Both the position numbers and the translations under genes were made by a program. Under the pieces are notes generated by a model, which had not been told where the DNA came from, did no database searches, and was given only the letters and a program-made list of their open reading frames with translations. From Bacillus subtilis subsp. subtilis (GTDB lineage: Bacteria; Pseudomonadota; Gammaproteobacteria; Xanthomonadales; Xanthomonadaceae), in NCBI GenBank assembly GCA_021733645.1, contig JAHREJ010000002.1:62001-126000 (forward strand): a DNA stretch of 64,000 nt. Reading direction: 5' to 3'. Of this stretch, positions 15,926-24,598 are shown in pieces; the first letter of the stretch is position 1; each line of letters begins with the position of its first letter.

Positions 15926-16966
15926 CTATCCGGAGGGATGCACGATCACCTCGTCGGCATCGACCACGCTCCAGGCGCGCTGGCCCATCCAGCTGTCCAG
16001 GCCGATACGGCCACTGCGGCCCAACCGCATCGGCGGCACCTGGTCGGCGCGCAGCAGCAGTTGCACATCCCAGGCCTGGGCATCGCCCACGTAGGTGCGT
16101 ACGGCGGCGCGCAGCTGCTGCAGCGCGTGGCCGCCGGGCAGCCAGCGGCGGAAATCAACCAGCCCCAGCGGGCCAATGCGCAGGCGGAACCGGTGCTGGC
16201 AGCTGCGTACCCGCGCACCCAGCACCGCGCTGTGGCCGAGCACGCAGCTGTGCGCCGGCCCGCCCAGGCGCAGGCGTGCATCGGCGGGCAGTGGCATCCA
16301 TTCGGCGATGAACTCCACCACCTGCAGCGGTACCTGGAAAGCACCTTCCAGTACCCCGCGCAGGCCTTCGCGGTTGCGGCCCAGCGCCAGCAGGCGGCCG
16401 GCATAGTGGCGGCGGGTGTCGTCGGGCAGTGCGTCGCGGTCCTGCAGCCCCGGCGTGGCCATCCCCACCAGCGCGCCCAGGTACAACCGGTAGCGGTCGT
16501 CGTCCGGGCGTTCGGCCTGCACCACCGGCTGCGCCTCGGCCCAGGCGCGGTAGAACAGGCTCAGCAGGCGGTGGTGGAAGATATCGGCGAAGGCCACCAG
16601 GCTGGGGTCCCGGGCCTGGTCCTGGCGCGCGATCGCATATTCGGTGAGGTGCAGCGGCAGCGGCGCGTTGGGGCCGAACAGGCCGAAGGCCAGCCCGTGC
16701 AACGCCGGCGGGCGCTGTCCATCGCCGGGGTCGAGGCGGTCGATCGAGCGTGGCGCGAACGCCAGCGATGGCGTGTGGCGCAGGCGCAGCGGGTCTTCAG
16801 CCGGCCGCGTCGATCGCCCCAGCCGCGGCTGGTCGGGGTGCACCCGCTCCAGCAGGCGCAGCGCCTGGAACAGGTCGAACGCCTGCGGCGCCTCGGCCAG
16901 CGCAGCCAGCAGCGCGGCGCGCGCGTCGCTCACAGACTGTGCAGCGTGCCGGGACGTGCCGTCCAT
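15926..16966 (-). CDS. tssG: T6SS baseplate subunit TssG
   Basis: A 346-aa protein with the TssG opening (AFDLFQALRLLERVHP), the mid-protein HLTEYAIARQDQARDPSLVAF and FHHRLLSLFYRAW, and the usual C-terminal Leu-rich region. TssG joins TssF to form the baseplate wedge. Two starts are plausible: ATG 16966 (overlaps tssF by 37 nt) and GTG 16933, which makes a tight 4-nt GTGA overlap with the tssF stop. I keep the ATG but the GTG cannot be excluded. Confidence 0.94.
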   Translation of the reverse strand: MDGTSRHAAQSVSDARAALLAALAEAPQAFDLFQALRLLERVHPDQPRLGRSTRPAEDPLRLRHTPSLAFAPRSIDRLDPGDGQRPPALHGLAFGLFGPNAPLPLHLTEYAIARQDQARDPSLVAFADIFHHRLLSLFYRAWAEAQPVVQAERPDDDRYRLYLGALVGMATPGLQDRDALPDDTRRHYAGRLLALGRNREGLRGVLEGAFQVPLQVVEFIAEWMPLPADARLRLGGPAHSCVLGHSAVLGARVRSCQHRFRLRIGPLGLVDFRRWLPGGHALQQLRAAVRTYVGDAQAWDVQLLLRADQVPPMRLGRSGRIGLDSWMGQRAWSVVDADEVIVHPSG

Positions 16967-18813
16967 CGGGCCACCTCGTTGCGTTCAACGGTCCGCAGCA
17001 CGGTCTCGGTGAACGAATTGATCGAGACGTACCGTGCGAAGAACTGCCGCAGCACGGCAGCCAGCAGATACGCGCCACTGCCCTCGAAGGCACCGTCCTC
17101 GCAGGTCAGGGTGATTTCCAGTCCCCGCCCGAAGGCGATCGGCCCGGGCACCGGGATGCGCCGCACGATCGGCCGCGCCACCACGGCCTTGAGCCCTTCC
17201 AGCTGGCGCTGCGCGCCGGCATCGAAGGGATCGCAGTACAAGCCCAGCATCTCGCGCAGGGCATTGGCCCCGCGCGCGTCGCCATCCTCGAACAGCGACA
17301 GGTAGTTCAACTGCAGGTGACTGAGCAGCCGCCACGCGCTGTCACCGCCATCCCAGGCGGCGCGCGGGCGGGTGGGGCCGGCCACGCAGCGCACGCTCTG
17401 CACCGGCGCGCCGGTATCCAGGGTGAAATCGGTCGTGCCCTTGCCCACCGGCATCTGCAGCGGCAGGTCGCGGTTGCTGCACAGCAGTTGCAGCCCTAGT
17501 TGGCGCAGCCGGCTGGGATAGGGCGTGTCGCCGGCGTCGACCAGGCTCACATACAGCTCGCTGCCCACGTAGCTGGAACGCGCGCCCTGGCGGCGCTGGC
17601 GTGCCGACAGCTGGCGCGGCGCGCGGCGCAGCGTGTAGTAGGCCGCGTGTGGCTGGTGCCAGGTGCGCACATCGCCGCCGTAGAACGGCATGAAGCGTTG
17701 CTCCGGTGCGTGGCTGTCGCCGAACCCCTCCACCTGCGACACGCTGTGGATCTCAAAATCCATCGGCCGGGTGCGATCGGCCAGCACGTGGTACTCGTGC
17801 AGGCCCGACTGCAGGTGGATGCGGTCGGCACTGCGGGCGAACAGGTTGATGGCCGGCGTGCAGTGCAGGCGCACGTTGTCGGCGTCCACCGCGTTGTGCA
17901 GGCTGGCGACGCTGCGGTCGAACAGCACCACGATCTCCAGGCCGGTACCGCTGGCCCGCTGCAGGCTGCGGCGCAGCCCGCTGAACTCGGCAAACAGGAA
18001 CCGCTGCGGGCAGGCGAAGTACTCCTGCAGCAACCGGTAGCCGCCGAAGGAGCGGCCGTCGTAAGGCAGCAGCGCGTGCTCGTCGTCAAAACCGGGGGCG
18101 CCGATCGCCTCGGCCGGATGCCACTGGCTATGCATGCCGTCAGGCCCATCGCAGCGCACCAGGTAACCGCAGGCATTGCCCAGCAGTTGCTCGTACAGCC
18201 GCGTGGGCACCTCGCCGGTGCCGGCCAGGAACACCGGCAGGCGATCCAGTGCCAGGCTGCCCAGCGGTACGCCGGCCTGGCTCTGCAGGCGCAGGCGCAG
18301 CCCGGCGCGTACCGGCAGGGCGGCAGGCAGGGCGATCCCGGCGGCGGCCAGCGCAGCCGGGCTTTCGATGTACTTGGCTTCTTCCATCACCAGTGGCCAC
18401 AACGTCACCTGGTGGGCGGTGCGGTACTCGCAGGCGGTGCGTTCCTCGGCACCCACCCGGCCGCGCAGCGCGGTGTGGCGGTGCACGGTGTGGCCCGCCG
18501 CCAGGCCGGCCTCCTTCAGGTCCGGCTGCAGTTGCACCACGGCCATCGACGGCACCGGGGCAAGAAAGTGCGGGTACACCATTTCCAGCAGGTGCTGGGT
18601 AAACAGGGGATGCTGGGCATCCAGCTTGAGCTGCACGCGTGCAGCAAGGAAGGCAAAGCCCTCCAGCAGGCGCTCCACGTAGGGGTCGGCGCATTCGATG
18701 CCGTCCATGCCCAGGCGCCCGGCAATCTTGGGGTACTCGCGCGCGAACTCGCCGCCCATCTCGCGCACGTGCTGCAGTTCGCGGTTGTAGTAGCGCAGCA
18801 GGCGCGGATCCAT
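16930..18813 (-). CDS. tssF: T6SS baseplate subunit TssF
   Basis: A 627-aa protein with the typical TssF N-terminus (MDPRLLRYYNRELQHVREMG, EFAREYPKIAGRLG, DPYVERLLEGFAFL) and full family length. TssF is the main baseplate wedge component, contacting TssG, TssK and VgrG. The ATG at 18813 shares one nucleotide with the tssE stop (TGATG), which decides the start against longer in-frame options. It belongs to the tssB-tssH operon. Confidence 0.96.
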   Translation of the reverse strand: MDPRLLRYYNRELQHVREMGGEFAREYPKIAGRLGMDGIECADPYVERLLEGFAFLAARVQLKLDAQHPLFTQHLLEMVYPHFLAPVPSMAVVQLQPDLKEAGLAAGHTVHRHTALRGRVGAEERTACEYRTAHQVTLWPLVMEEAKYIESPAALAAAGIALPAALPVRAGLRLRLQSQAGVPLGSLALDRLPVFLAGTGEVPTRLYEQLLGNACGYLVRCDGPDGMHSQWHPAEAIGAPGFDDEHALLPYDGRSFGGYRLLQEYFACPQRFLFAEFSGLRRSLQRASGTGLEIVVLFDRSVASLHNAVDADNVRLHCTPAINLFARSADRIHLQSGLHEYHVLADRTRPMDFEIHSVSQVEGFGDSHAPEQRFMPFYGGDVRTWHQPHAAYYTLRRAPRQLSARQRRQGARSSYVGSELYVSLVDAGDTPYPSRLRQLGLQLLCSNRDLPLQMPVGKGTTDFTLDTGAPVQSVRCVAGPTRPRAAWDGGDSAWRLLSHLQLNYLSLFEDGDARGANALREMLGLYCDPFDAGAQRQLEGLKAVVARPIVRRIPVPGPIAFGRGLEITLTCEDGAFEGSGAYLLAAVLRQFFARYVSINSFTETVLRTVERNEVARWTARPGTLHSL

Positions 18814-19316
18814 CAGGCGTAGCCCTCCACCCAGTGCAGCCGACCGGTTTCCAGGTCGACTTCGGTTTTCAGGTACAGGTTCAACGGGATCGGCTGTGCC
18901 CACATCTCCGAGCGGATGTCGAACACCAGCGAACGCCGGTCCATGCGTCCCCCCTGTACCAGCACATCAACCCGCAGCGTGTCTGGCAGCAGGCGCGGCT
19001 CATAGGCCAGGATCGCCTCGCGCAGTTGACGCTGCAGCACGGCCACGTCAACGCCGCTCAGTTGCACCCCGGCCAGGTCGGGAATGCCGAAGTTCAGGAC
19101 CGAACGTGCCACCTCCGGGTGCGCGTCCAGCGCCTGGCTGGCCGCCAACTGCACGCAGTTGAGCAGCCAGGACAGGTCGCGGGTAACGCATTCGCGCAAC
19201 CGGGTGGCCGAAATCACCCGTTGCTCGCGGCTCTCATCGCGGCGGCCCGGCTCATCGTCGGTGAGCCGGTCCAGCAGCGATGGTTGCAACCGCTCGGTGG
19301 TGGTCAGTTCGGCCAT
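18813..19316 (-). CDS. tssE: T6SS gp25-like baseplate protein TssE
   Basis: A 167-aa protein with the gp25-like lysozyme-fold signature of TssE (SLLDRL near the N-terminus, VLNFGIPDL, IRLRE-like region, FDIRSEMWAQPIPLNLYLKT). TssE starts sheath polymerisation from the baseplate. The start lies 50 bp after hcp, and the stop overlaps the tssF ATG. No odd features. Confidence 0.94.
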   Translation of the reverse strand: MAELTTTERLQPSLLDRLTDDEPGRRDESREQRVISATRLRECVTRDLSWLLNCVQLAASQALDAHPEVARSVLNFGIPDLAGVQLSGVDVAVLQRQLREAILAYEPRLLPDTLRVDVLVQGGRMDRRSLVFDIRSEMWAQPIPLNLYLKTEVDLETGRLHWVEGYA

Positions 19317-19366
19317 GACGCGTGCCGGGTCTGCAGGGGGCCAGGTAGCCGGCGCGGCATCGCCGG

Positions 19367-19867
19367 TCAGGCCGTGGCCACCGCCTGCATGTCATAGGTG
19401 AAGGGCAGCACCGCGCCATCCTTGGTGCCATCGGGCTTCTGCGGCTGGAAGCTGTACTGGTATTTGCCAAAGTGCAGGGTGATGTTTTCGGTGAGGCGAT
19501 CTTCGCCGCCCGACCCGCCGGTGGATACCGAGGTGACCAGCACGCCGTTGCTCAGGTGCAACGTCACGTAATCGGTCTGTTCGCCGGTGGCATTGGTCAC
19601 ATACAGCCACGCCTCTTCCAGGCGCGCGCCGGTGCTGGCCGCCTGCAGGAGGGCGTGCGAGCTCTTGTCCACGAACTTGGTCAGGGAGATGTCCTGCACG
19701 TGGGCCTTGCCGCCGCTGCCCACGCCACCGCTGTGCAGGTCGCCGCTGTTGCTGACGCCCCACGACCAGGCCAGCACCGGGATCTCCCCCTTGTGCTTGG
19801 CATGGGTGGAACCGCCTTCGATCTTGACACCGCCGGTGCCAAACTTCAGATGCATGTCAAACGCCAT
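19367..19867 (-). CDS. hcp: T6SS inner-tube protein Hcp (TssD)
   Basis: A 166-aa Hcp: a short beta-rich secreted protein that stacks as hexameric rings to form the tail tube inside the TssB/C sheath. The translation has the family pattern (IPVLAWSWGVSN, DISLTKFVDKSSHALLQAA, ITLHFGKYQYSFQPQ). It lies 80 bp after tssC and 50 bp before tssE, inside the main structural operon, so it is the likely dedicated tube protein of this system rather than an orphan. Confidence 0.96.
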   Translation of the reverse strand: MAFDMHLKFGTGGVKIEGGSTHAKHKGEIPVLAWSWGVSNSGDLHSGGVGSGGKAHVQDISLTKFVDKSSHALLQAASTGARLEEAWLYVTNATGEQTDYVTLHLSNGVLVTSVSTGGSGGEDRLTENITLHFGKYQYSFQPQKPDGTKDGAVLPFTYDMQAVATA

Positions 19868-19947
19868 GGAACTGCTCCTTATCCTGTGTTGGGTTGCGAA
19901 GCTGCGGCCCCATCAGCGGTGCCGCAGCGTTGGCCGTGGACCGCAGA

Positions 19948-21441
19948 TCAGCCCTTGGCCTGTGACGGCAGCCGCGATACCAGCCGCAGCGACACGGTCA
20001 GGCCTTCGAGCTGGTAATGCGGCTTGAGGAAGAACTTGGAGGTGTAGTACCCCGGTGCGCCTTCCACTTCTTCCACCACCACCTCGGCGGCGGCGAGCGG
20101 GTGGCTGGCCTTGTAGGACTCGCTGGAGTTGGCCGGGTCACCATCGACATAGTTGAGAATCCAGTCGCCCAGCCACTTCTGCATCTGCTCGCGGGTGGAG
20201 AACGAGCCGATCTTGTCGCGCACGATGCACTTGAGGTAATGGGCGAACCGGCTGCAGGCAAACATGTACGGCAGGCGCGCGGCCAGCGCGGCGTTGGCGG
20301 TAGCGTCGGGGTTGTCATACTCGGCTGGCTTGTTCAGCGACTGGGCGCTGATGAAGGCAGCCATGTCCGAGTTCTTGCGATGTACCAGCGGCATCAACCC
20401 CATCTTGTCCAGCTCGGCCGAGCGCCGGTCGGTGATGGCCACCTCGGTCGGGCACTTCATGTCCAGGCCGCCGTCGTCGGTGGGGAAGGTATGGGTGGGC
20501 AACCCTTCGACCGCGCCGCCAGATTCGATGCCGCGGATGCGCGAGCACCAGCCGAATTCCTTGAACGATCGGTTGATGTTGACCGCCATCGCATAGGCGG
20601 CGTTCTGCCAGGTGTAGAGCGAGGAATCGGCGCCGGCGGTGTCTTCTTCGAAGTCGAACGCATCCACCGGGTTGGTGGCCGCGCCATACGGCAGGCGCGA
20701 CAGCGTGCGCGGCATTGCCAGCCCGATGTATTTGGAATCTTCCGAATCACGCAGCGAACGCCATGCCGCGTAATCGGGCGTGGAGAAGATCTTGCCGAGG
20801 TCGCGCGGATTGGCCAGTTCGCTCCAGCTGTCCATGCCCATCAGCTTGGGTGCCGCCGCCGCCAGGAACGGCGCATGTGCGGCCGCGCTCACCTGGGCCA
20901 TGCCGGCCAGCAGTTCCACATCCGGCGGGCTCTGGTCGAAGTGGTAGTCGCCCACCAGGCAGCCGAACGGTTCGCCACCGAGCTGGCCGTACTCGGCTTC
21001 GTAGATCTTCTTGAACACCGGGCTCTGGTCCCAGGCGGTGCCCTTGTAGCGCTTGAGCGTTTTGCCCAGTTCCTTCTTGGACACGTTCAGCACGCGGATC
21101 TTGAGCTGGGTGTCGGTTTCGGTGTTGTTGACCAGGTAATGCAGCCCACGCCAGGCGCCTTCGAGCTGCTGGAACTGCGGGTTGTGCAGGATCTGGTTGA
21201 GCTGGGCGGTCAGGGTGCGGTCGATCTCGGCGATGTAGGCCTTCAACGTCTGCGACACATCCTCGGTCACCACGTCGGCGCGGCCCAGCACCTGTTCGGC
21301 CAGGGTCCGCACTGCCGATTCCACTTCTTCGCGGGCGCGCTCGCTCTTGGGCCGGAACTGCTGGTTGAGCAGTTCGGCAAAACCACCGGCTTCCAGGGTG
21401 TCCGGGGTGGTGCCCGATTCGAGCAGTTGTTCGGTGGTCAT
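19948..21441 (-). CDS. tssC: T6SS contractile sheath large subunit TssC (VipB)
   Basis: A 497-aa protein with classic TssC sequence: LEGAWRGLHYLVNNTETD, FGCLVGDYHFDQSPPDV, AHAPFLAAAAPKLMGMDSW, YMFACSRFAHYLKCIVRDKI. TssC pairs with TssB to form the contractile sheath that drives the Hcp tube. The ATG starts 3 bp after the tssB stop. It is the second gene of the main operon and highly conserved in length and motifs. Confidence 0.97.
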   Translation of the reverse strand: MTTEQLLESGTTPDTLEAGGFAELLNQQFRPKSERAREEVESAVRTLAEQVLGRADVVTEDVSQTLKAYIAEIDRTLTAQLNQILHNPQFQQLEGAWRGLHYLVNNTETDTQLKIRVLNVSKKELGKTLKRYKGTAWDQSPVFKKIYEAEYGQLGGEPFGCLVGDYHFDQSPPDVELLAGMAQVSAAAHAPFLAAAAPKLMGMDSWSELANPRDLGKIFSTPDYAAWRSLRDSEDSKYIGLAMPRTLSRLPYGAATNPVDAFDFEEDTAGADSSLYTWQNAAYAMAVNINRSFKEFGWCSRIRGIESGGAVEGLPTHTFPTDDGGLDMKCPTEVAITDRRSAELDKMGLMPLVHRKNSDMAAFISAQSLNKPAEYDNPDATANAALAARLPYMFACSRFAHYLKCIVRDKIGSFSTREQMQKWLGDWILNYVDGDPANSSESYKASHPLAAAEVVVEEVEGAPGYYTSKFFLKPHYQLEGLTVSLRLVSRLPSQAKG

Positions 21442-21444
21442 GGC

Positions 21445-21951
21445 TTACTCTCCGTCCTTGTCGGTCGGCGCGGGCGCGGCAACCAGGGCCTGCAGCAGCG
21501 CCGGGTCGCGGATGGCCTGGGCGATCAGCGCTTCGGCACCGGCCTTGCCGTCCATGTAGGTATCCAGGTTGGCCAGCTGCATGCGCGCTTCCAGCAGCTT
21601 GGCCAGCGGGGCAACCCGGCGGGCCACCGCAGCCGGTGAGAAGTCGTCCATGCTTTCAAAGGTGATGTCCACGTTGAGGCTGCCTTCGCCGGTCAACGTG
21701 TTGGCCACCTGGAAAGCCGCGCGTGGCTTCATCGACTGCAGCCGGCTGTCGAAGTTGTCCACGTCGATCTCCAGCGCCTTGCGGTCTTCCAGCGCGGGCA
21801 GCTCACCGGCATTGGCGCCGGACAGATCCGACAGCACGCCCATCACGAACGGCAGCTGCACTTTCTTCTGCGCGCCGTAGACTTCCACGTCGTACTCGAT
21901 CTGCACCCGCGGTGCGCGATTGCGGGCGATGAATTTCTGGCTGTTCGCCAT
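21445..21951 (-). CDS. tssB: T6SS contractile sheath small subunit TssB (VipA)
   Basis: A 168-aa protein with the TssB hallmarks (RAPRVQIEYDVEVYGAQKK, ELPFVMGVLSDLSG-like segment, ITFESMDDFSPAAVARRV). ATG 21951 has a good GGAGG eight bases upstream, and family similarity starts at MANSQKFI; longer in-frame starts are not supported. It is the first gene of the tssB-C-hcp-E-F-G-H operon. A conserved 16-bp element lies 243 bp upstream, in the region shared with a divergent AraC-type gene. Confidence 0.96.
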   Translation of the reverse strand: MANSQKFIARNRAPRVQIEYDVEVYGAQKKVQLPFVMGVLSDLSGANAGELPALEDRKALEIDVDNFDSRLQSMKPRAAFQVANTLTGEGSLNVDITFESMDDFSPAAVARRVAPLAKLLEARMQLANLDTYMDGKAGAEALIAQAIRDPALLQALVAAPAPTDKDGE

Positions 21952-22194
21952 GTGTCTTGCCTCCGGTTGAGCGGTACCGCGCCGATGCGGAAGCCAGCCG
22001 GCCGGCCGCCCACGCCGCGGGCATGTGCGCCTGCGGCAGTGCATCGGTCCTGGCCCGTCCATCCCCGCGTATCCGTATCGTTGCCCCCGGGGGCAGACGC
22101 GCCGCCCGGTGGTGCCCTGCTGACAGGACGCCGAAGCGGCGCGCGCCGTTGGCGTCGATACAGGGCGAGTCTAGGAATGGGGCGGGGCCGGCTC

Positions 22195-22210
22195 CCGACA
22201 TTTCGTCTCA
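22195..22210 (-). promoter_or_regulatory. T6SS-associated 16-bp element, copy 4 (upstream of tssB)
   Basis: The minus strand reads TGAGACGAAATGTCGG, 243 bp upstream of the tssB ATG, in the 395-bp divergent gap 21952-22346 between tssB and the AraC-type gene. No other gene is seen in this gap. The element matches the copies before tssK, vgrG and ecfK at 14 of 16 fixed positions. Confidence 0.6.
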
Positions 22211-22346
22211 GCCGGCAGGCCGTGCCGCGCGGGGGTACCGGGACGGGGCGCGCGCCCCAAATCAATCGACAGGATTGATGGGTTTCGCTCGCATTCGACG
22301 GTTATGTCTATGACAGGCCCCGGCGGATGGGCCGCACGGACGACCC

Positions 22347-22793
22347 ATGACCACCTTCCACGCCAGTTCGGTGACCGACGTGCTTGCCGCCGATCTGGGC
22401 GCCACCCTGGCCCATCGCCTGCAACGGCTGGCCGACCCGCTGCCCGAATGCCACCCGCGCCTGCTGCGCATGCTGGATTACATCGACGCCAACCTGGGCG
22501 AGTGCGAGCTTGACGAGCGCATGATCCGCGCGGCCTTCGGCCTGTCACGGCCGTCGCTGTACCGGCTGTTCCAGGCCCTGGGCGGGGTTGCCCGCTACAT
22601 CCGCGAGCGGCGCCTGTGGCTGGCCCACCGCCACCTGCAGCGCAATCCCGGCTGCAGCCTCACCTGGCTGCTGTACGAGGTCGGGTTCGCCTCCGAGCGC
22701 CAGTTCCAGCGCGCCTTCCAGGCCCGATTCGGGATGTCGCCAGCGGCCTGGCGGCAGACCTGCCGCCACCAGCACCCGCACGGCCTGTCCTGA
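22347..22793 (+). CDS. Short AraC/XylS-type helix-turn-helix regulator
   Basis: A 148-aa protein made of little more than the two-HTH AraC DNA-binding domain. The first HTH is around ERMIRAAFGLSRPSLYRLFQ and the second around SLTWLLYEVGFASERQFQRA; the end FQARFGMSPAAWRQT is the family signature. The usual ligand-binding or dimerisation domain is absent; the first 45 residues carry no recognisable domain. It is transcribed divergently from the T6SS operon, so it may regulate that system, but this is inferred from position. The ribosome site is weak. It is followed at once by a palindrome that may end transcription. Confidence 0.85.
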   Translation: MTTFHASSVTDVLAADLGATLAHRLQRLADPLPECHPRLLRMLDYIDANLGECELDERMIRAAFGLSRPSLYRLFQALGGVARYIRERRLWLAHRHLQRNPGCSLTWLLYEVGFASERQFQRAFQARFGMSPAAWRQTCRHQHPHGLS

Positions 22794-22795
22794 GC

Positions 22796-22818
22796 GTTGC
22801 CGGCCCGGGGCCGGCAAC
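22796..22818. terminator. GC-rich palindrome after the AraC-type gene
   Basis: GTTGCCGGCCC and its exact reverse complement, separated by one G, begin 2 bp after the stop codon. The stem is 11 bp, but no T-run follows, so it may be a factor-assisted terminator or an mRNA-stabilising hairpin. Confidence 0.4.
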
Positions 22819-22913
22819 GGCGGGCGGCTATACTGGCGGGCAATGGCCACTGCCCAGCCCCATCGGAACGCGTCTTGCAGGGACGGACACAACCGCCGCT
22901 GCCGCCGCACCGA

Positions 22914-23153
22914 ATGACTACGCCCGATCGCCGCCTTCCCCCGGACCCCGCCGCCCTGCGCGCCGGCCTCACGGCCGAACAACGGCAGGCCGTGGAGACG
23001 TTGGAGCACTTCGGCTGGCAACTGCGATTCGTGCGCCGGCCGCTGTTCCGCGACCCCATCCCGGTGCTGTTCGACCGCAGCGGCGAGCGCTTTGTGGTGC
23101 TGCAACCGGACGGCAGCCTGGACGAATCGCAGACGTTGAAACTGCGCGATTGA
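22914..23153 (+). CDS. Small conserved-looking hypothetical protein
   Basis: A 79-aa soluble protein not assigned to a family. It has an ordered reading frame with no low-complexity stretch (QAVETLEHFGWQLRFVRRPL, IPVLFDRSGERFVVLQPDGS), which looks like a small alpha/beta fold with a beta-hairpin around FVVLQPDG. The ATG lies downstream of a GGACGGACA stretch with weak ribosome-site character. It stands alone between the AraC-type gene and the convergent universal stress gene. No function is proposed. Confidence 0.7.
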   Translation: MTTPDRRLPPDPAALRAGLTAEQRQAVETLEHFGWQLRFVRRPLFRDPIPVLFDRSGERFVVLQPDGSLDESQTLKLRD

Positions 23154-23169
23154 ACGCGCCGTGCCGGGG

Positions 23170-23616
23170 TCAGCGGATGACCAGCACCGGCACCGTGCTG
23201 CGCGCCAGCACCTCGGCGGTCTGGCTGCCCAGCAGTACGCGGGTAACCCCGCGACGGCCATGCGACGTCATCACGATCAGGTCGCTGTTGCGCTCAACGG
23301 CGGTGTCGATGATGCCGTCGGCCGCGTAGCGGTCCAGCACGTGCACCACGTTGGCGCGCAGGCCCTGCGCGTCGGCCGTGGCCTTGGCCGGTACCAGCAC
23401 CTTCTGCGCGGTTTCCTCGCGGTCGGCCTGGTACTCGGGGCTGTTCATGTAGCCCACGCTCCAGCCCATGGCGTCATACATGCCCACCGCCCACGGCTCG
23501 GAGACGGTCACGATATCGACCTCGGCATCCAGGTCCCTGGCCAGCTCCAGACCCTTGAGCAGCCCTTTTTCGGCCAGCGCCGAACCGTCGGTGGCAATCA
23601 GGATTCGCTTGTACAT
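23170..23616 (-). CDS. Universal stress protein, UspA family (nucleotide-binding type)
   Basis: A 148-aa single-domain Usp protein. It opens with ILIATDGSALAEKG and closes with GRRGVTRVLLGSQTAEVLAR, the G-2X-G-9X-G(S/T) ATP-binding signature, so it belongs to the nucleotide-binding Usp group. Such proteins help cells survive stress and stasis; the exact role varies. ATG 23616 has GGAG upstream. It lies convergent with the small hypothetical gene and is not obviously in an operon. Confidence 0.92.
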   Translation of the reverse strand: MYKRILIATDGSALAEKGLLKGLELARDLDAEVDIVTVSEPWAVGMYDAMGWSVGYMNSPEYQADREETAQKVLVPAKATADAQGLRANVVHVLDRYAADGIIDTAVERNSDLIVMTSHGRRGVTRVLLGSQTAEVLARSTVPVLVIR

Positions 23617-23692
23617 GGCAGGGCTCCATCCGGGGTGGCAAGGTAGTGGCCACCATTGCACACCCGCTGTGGAGGCGGTGCCTTGAGCCAGA

Positions 23693-24253
23693 TCAATCCT
23701 GCCGCGGCACCGCCCGCGCCGGGTTGCCCACCACCGTGGTCCCGGCCGGCACGTCGCGTGTGACCACGCTGCCGGCCCCCACCACCGCATCGTCGCCGAT
23801 GCTGACCCCCGGCAGGATGATCGCGCCGCCGCCGATCCACACATGGCACCCGATCCTCACCGGCCGTGCCAGTTCCAGCCCCGCTGCCCGCGCCTGCGCA
23901 TCGCGCGGATGGTCGGCCGCATAGATCTGCACGGCCGGCCCGATCTGGGTGCCCGCACCGATGCTGACCTGGGCCACGTCCAGGATCACGCAGTTGTAGT
24001 TGAGAAACACCCCGGCGCCCAGGTGGATGTGGCTGCCGTAGTCGCAATGGAACGGCGGGCGGATCACCGCGCCCTCGCCCACCACCCCCAGCCGCTCGCG
24101 CAGCAGCGCGCGCCGTTGCGCCGGCGTTTCGGCCAGGGCGGCGTTGTAGCGCACCATCCAGTGCTTGGCCGCGGCCATCTCGGCCTGCAACGCGGGGTCG
24201 CCTGGCCGGTAGGGTTGGCCGGACAGCATTTTTTCCTTCTCACTCAGCGGCAT
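23693..24253 (-). CDS. maa: Maltose O-acetyltransferase-like hexapeptide acetyltransferase
   Basis: A 186-aa left-handed beta-helix acetyltransferase of the LacA/Maa/NodL group. The N-terminal helical cap reads EKEKMLSGQPYRPGDPALQAE; hexapeptide repeats follow (GAGVFLNYNCVILD, VRIGCHVWIGGGAIILPGVS, IGDDAVVGAGSVVTRDV), with the catalytic-type His in AADHPRD and the C-terminal VGNPARAV. It moves acetyl from acetyl-CoA to a sugar hydroxyl. The true sugar acceptor cannot be read from the sequence. Confidence 0.9.
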   Translation of the reverse strand: MPLSEKEKMLSGQPYRPGDPALQAEMAAAKHWMVRYNAALAETPAQRRALLRERLGVVGEGAVIRPPFHCDYGSHIHLGAGVFLNYNCVILDVAQVSIGAGTQIGPAVQIYAADHPRDAQARAAGLELARPVRIGCHVWIGGGAIILPGVSIGDDAVVGAGSVVTRDVPAGTTVVGNPARAVPRQD

Positions 24254-24325
24254 GGTCGATCCAGGTAGTGAGCGCTGATGATGCCGGCTGCGGCGGTTCG
24301 GGGTAAGCCCGCCCGGACAGGGCCC

Positions 24326-24598
24326 TCAGTGACCGCCTGCCCGCCAGCGCGACGCGCGTGCGGCGGCCAACGCACCCAGCCCGACGGCCACCGCCGTGGA
24401 CCAGAACGGCCAGGCCCCCAGGGCGGTGCACAACCCGCTCGGCTGGGGCTGGCAGCGCAGCCGGACCAGATCCAGCGCACCGCCGCCCTGCAGGCAGGTG
24501 TAGGCATGCTCGAACAGGGCCAGCACCGGTGCTGCCCAGCCCGCCGACAACGTCAGCGCGACCAGGACAGCAAGCAGGTACGGAATTCCCTTGTTCAT
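24326..24598 (-). CDS. Small two-helix membrane protein of unknown function
   Basis: A 90-aa protein with two likely membrane helices (IPYLLAVLVALTLSAGWAAP and WSTAVAVGLGALAAARAS) and two cysteines between them (C35, C50), probably on the outer side. ATG 24598 has GGGAG upstream; a GTG 54 nt further up is possible. No family recognised. The 256 bp up to the divergent DUF4386 gene contain nothing I can support. Confidence 0.55.
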   Translation of the reverse strand: MNKGIPYLLAVLVALTLSAGWAAPVLALFEHAYTCLQGGGALDLVRLRCQPQPSGLCTALGAWPFWSTAVAVGLGALAAARASRWRAGGH

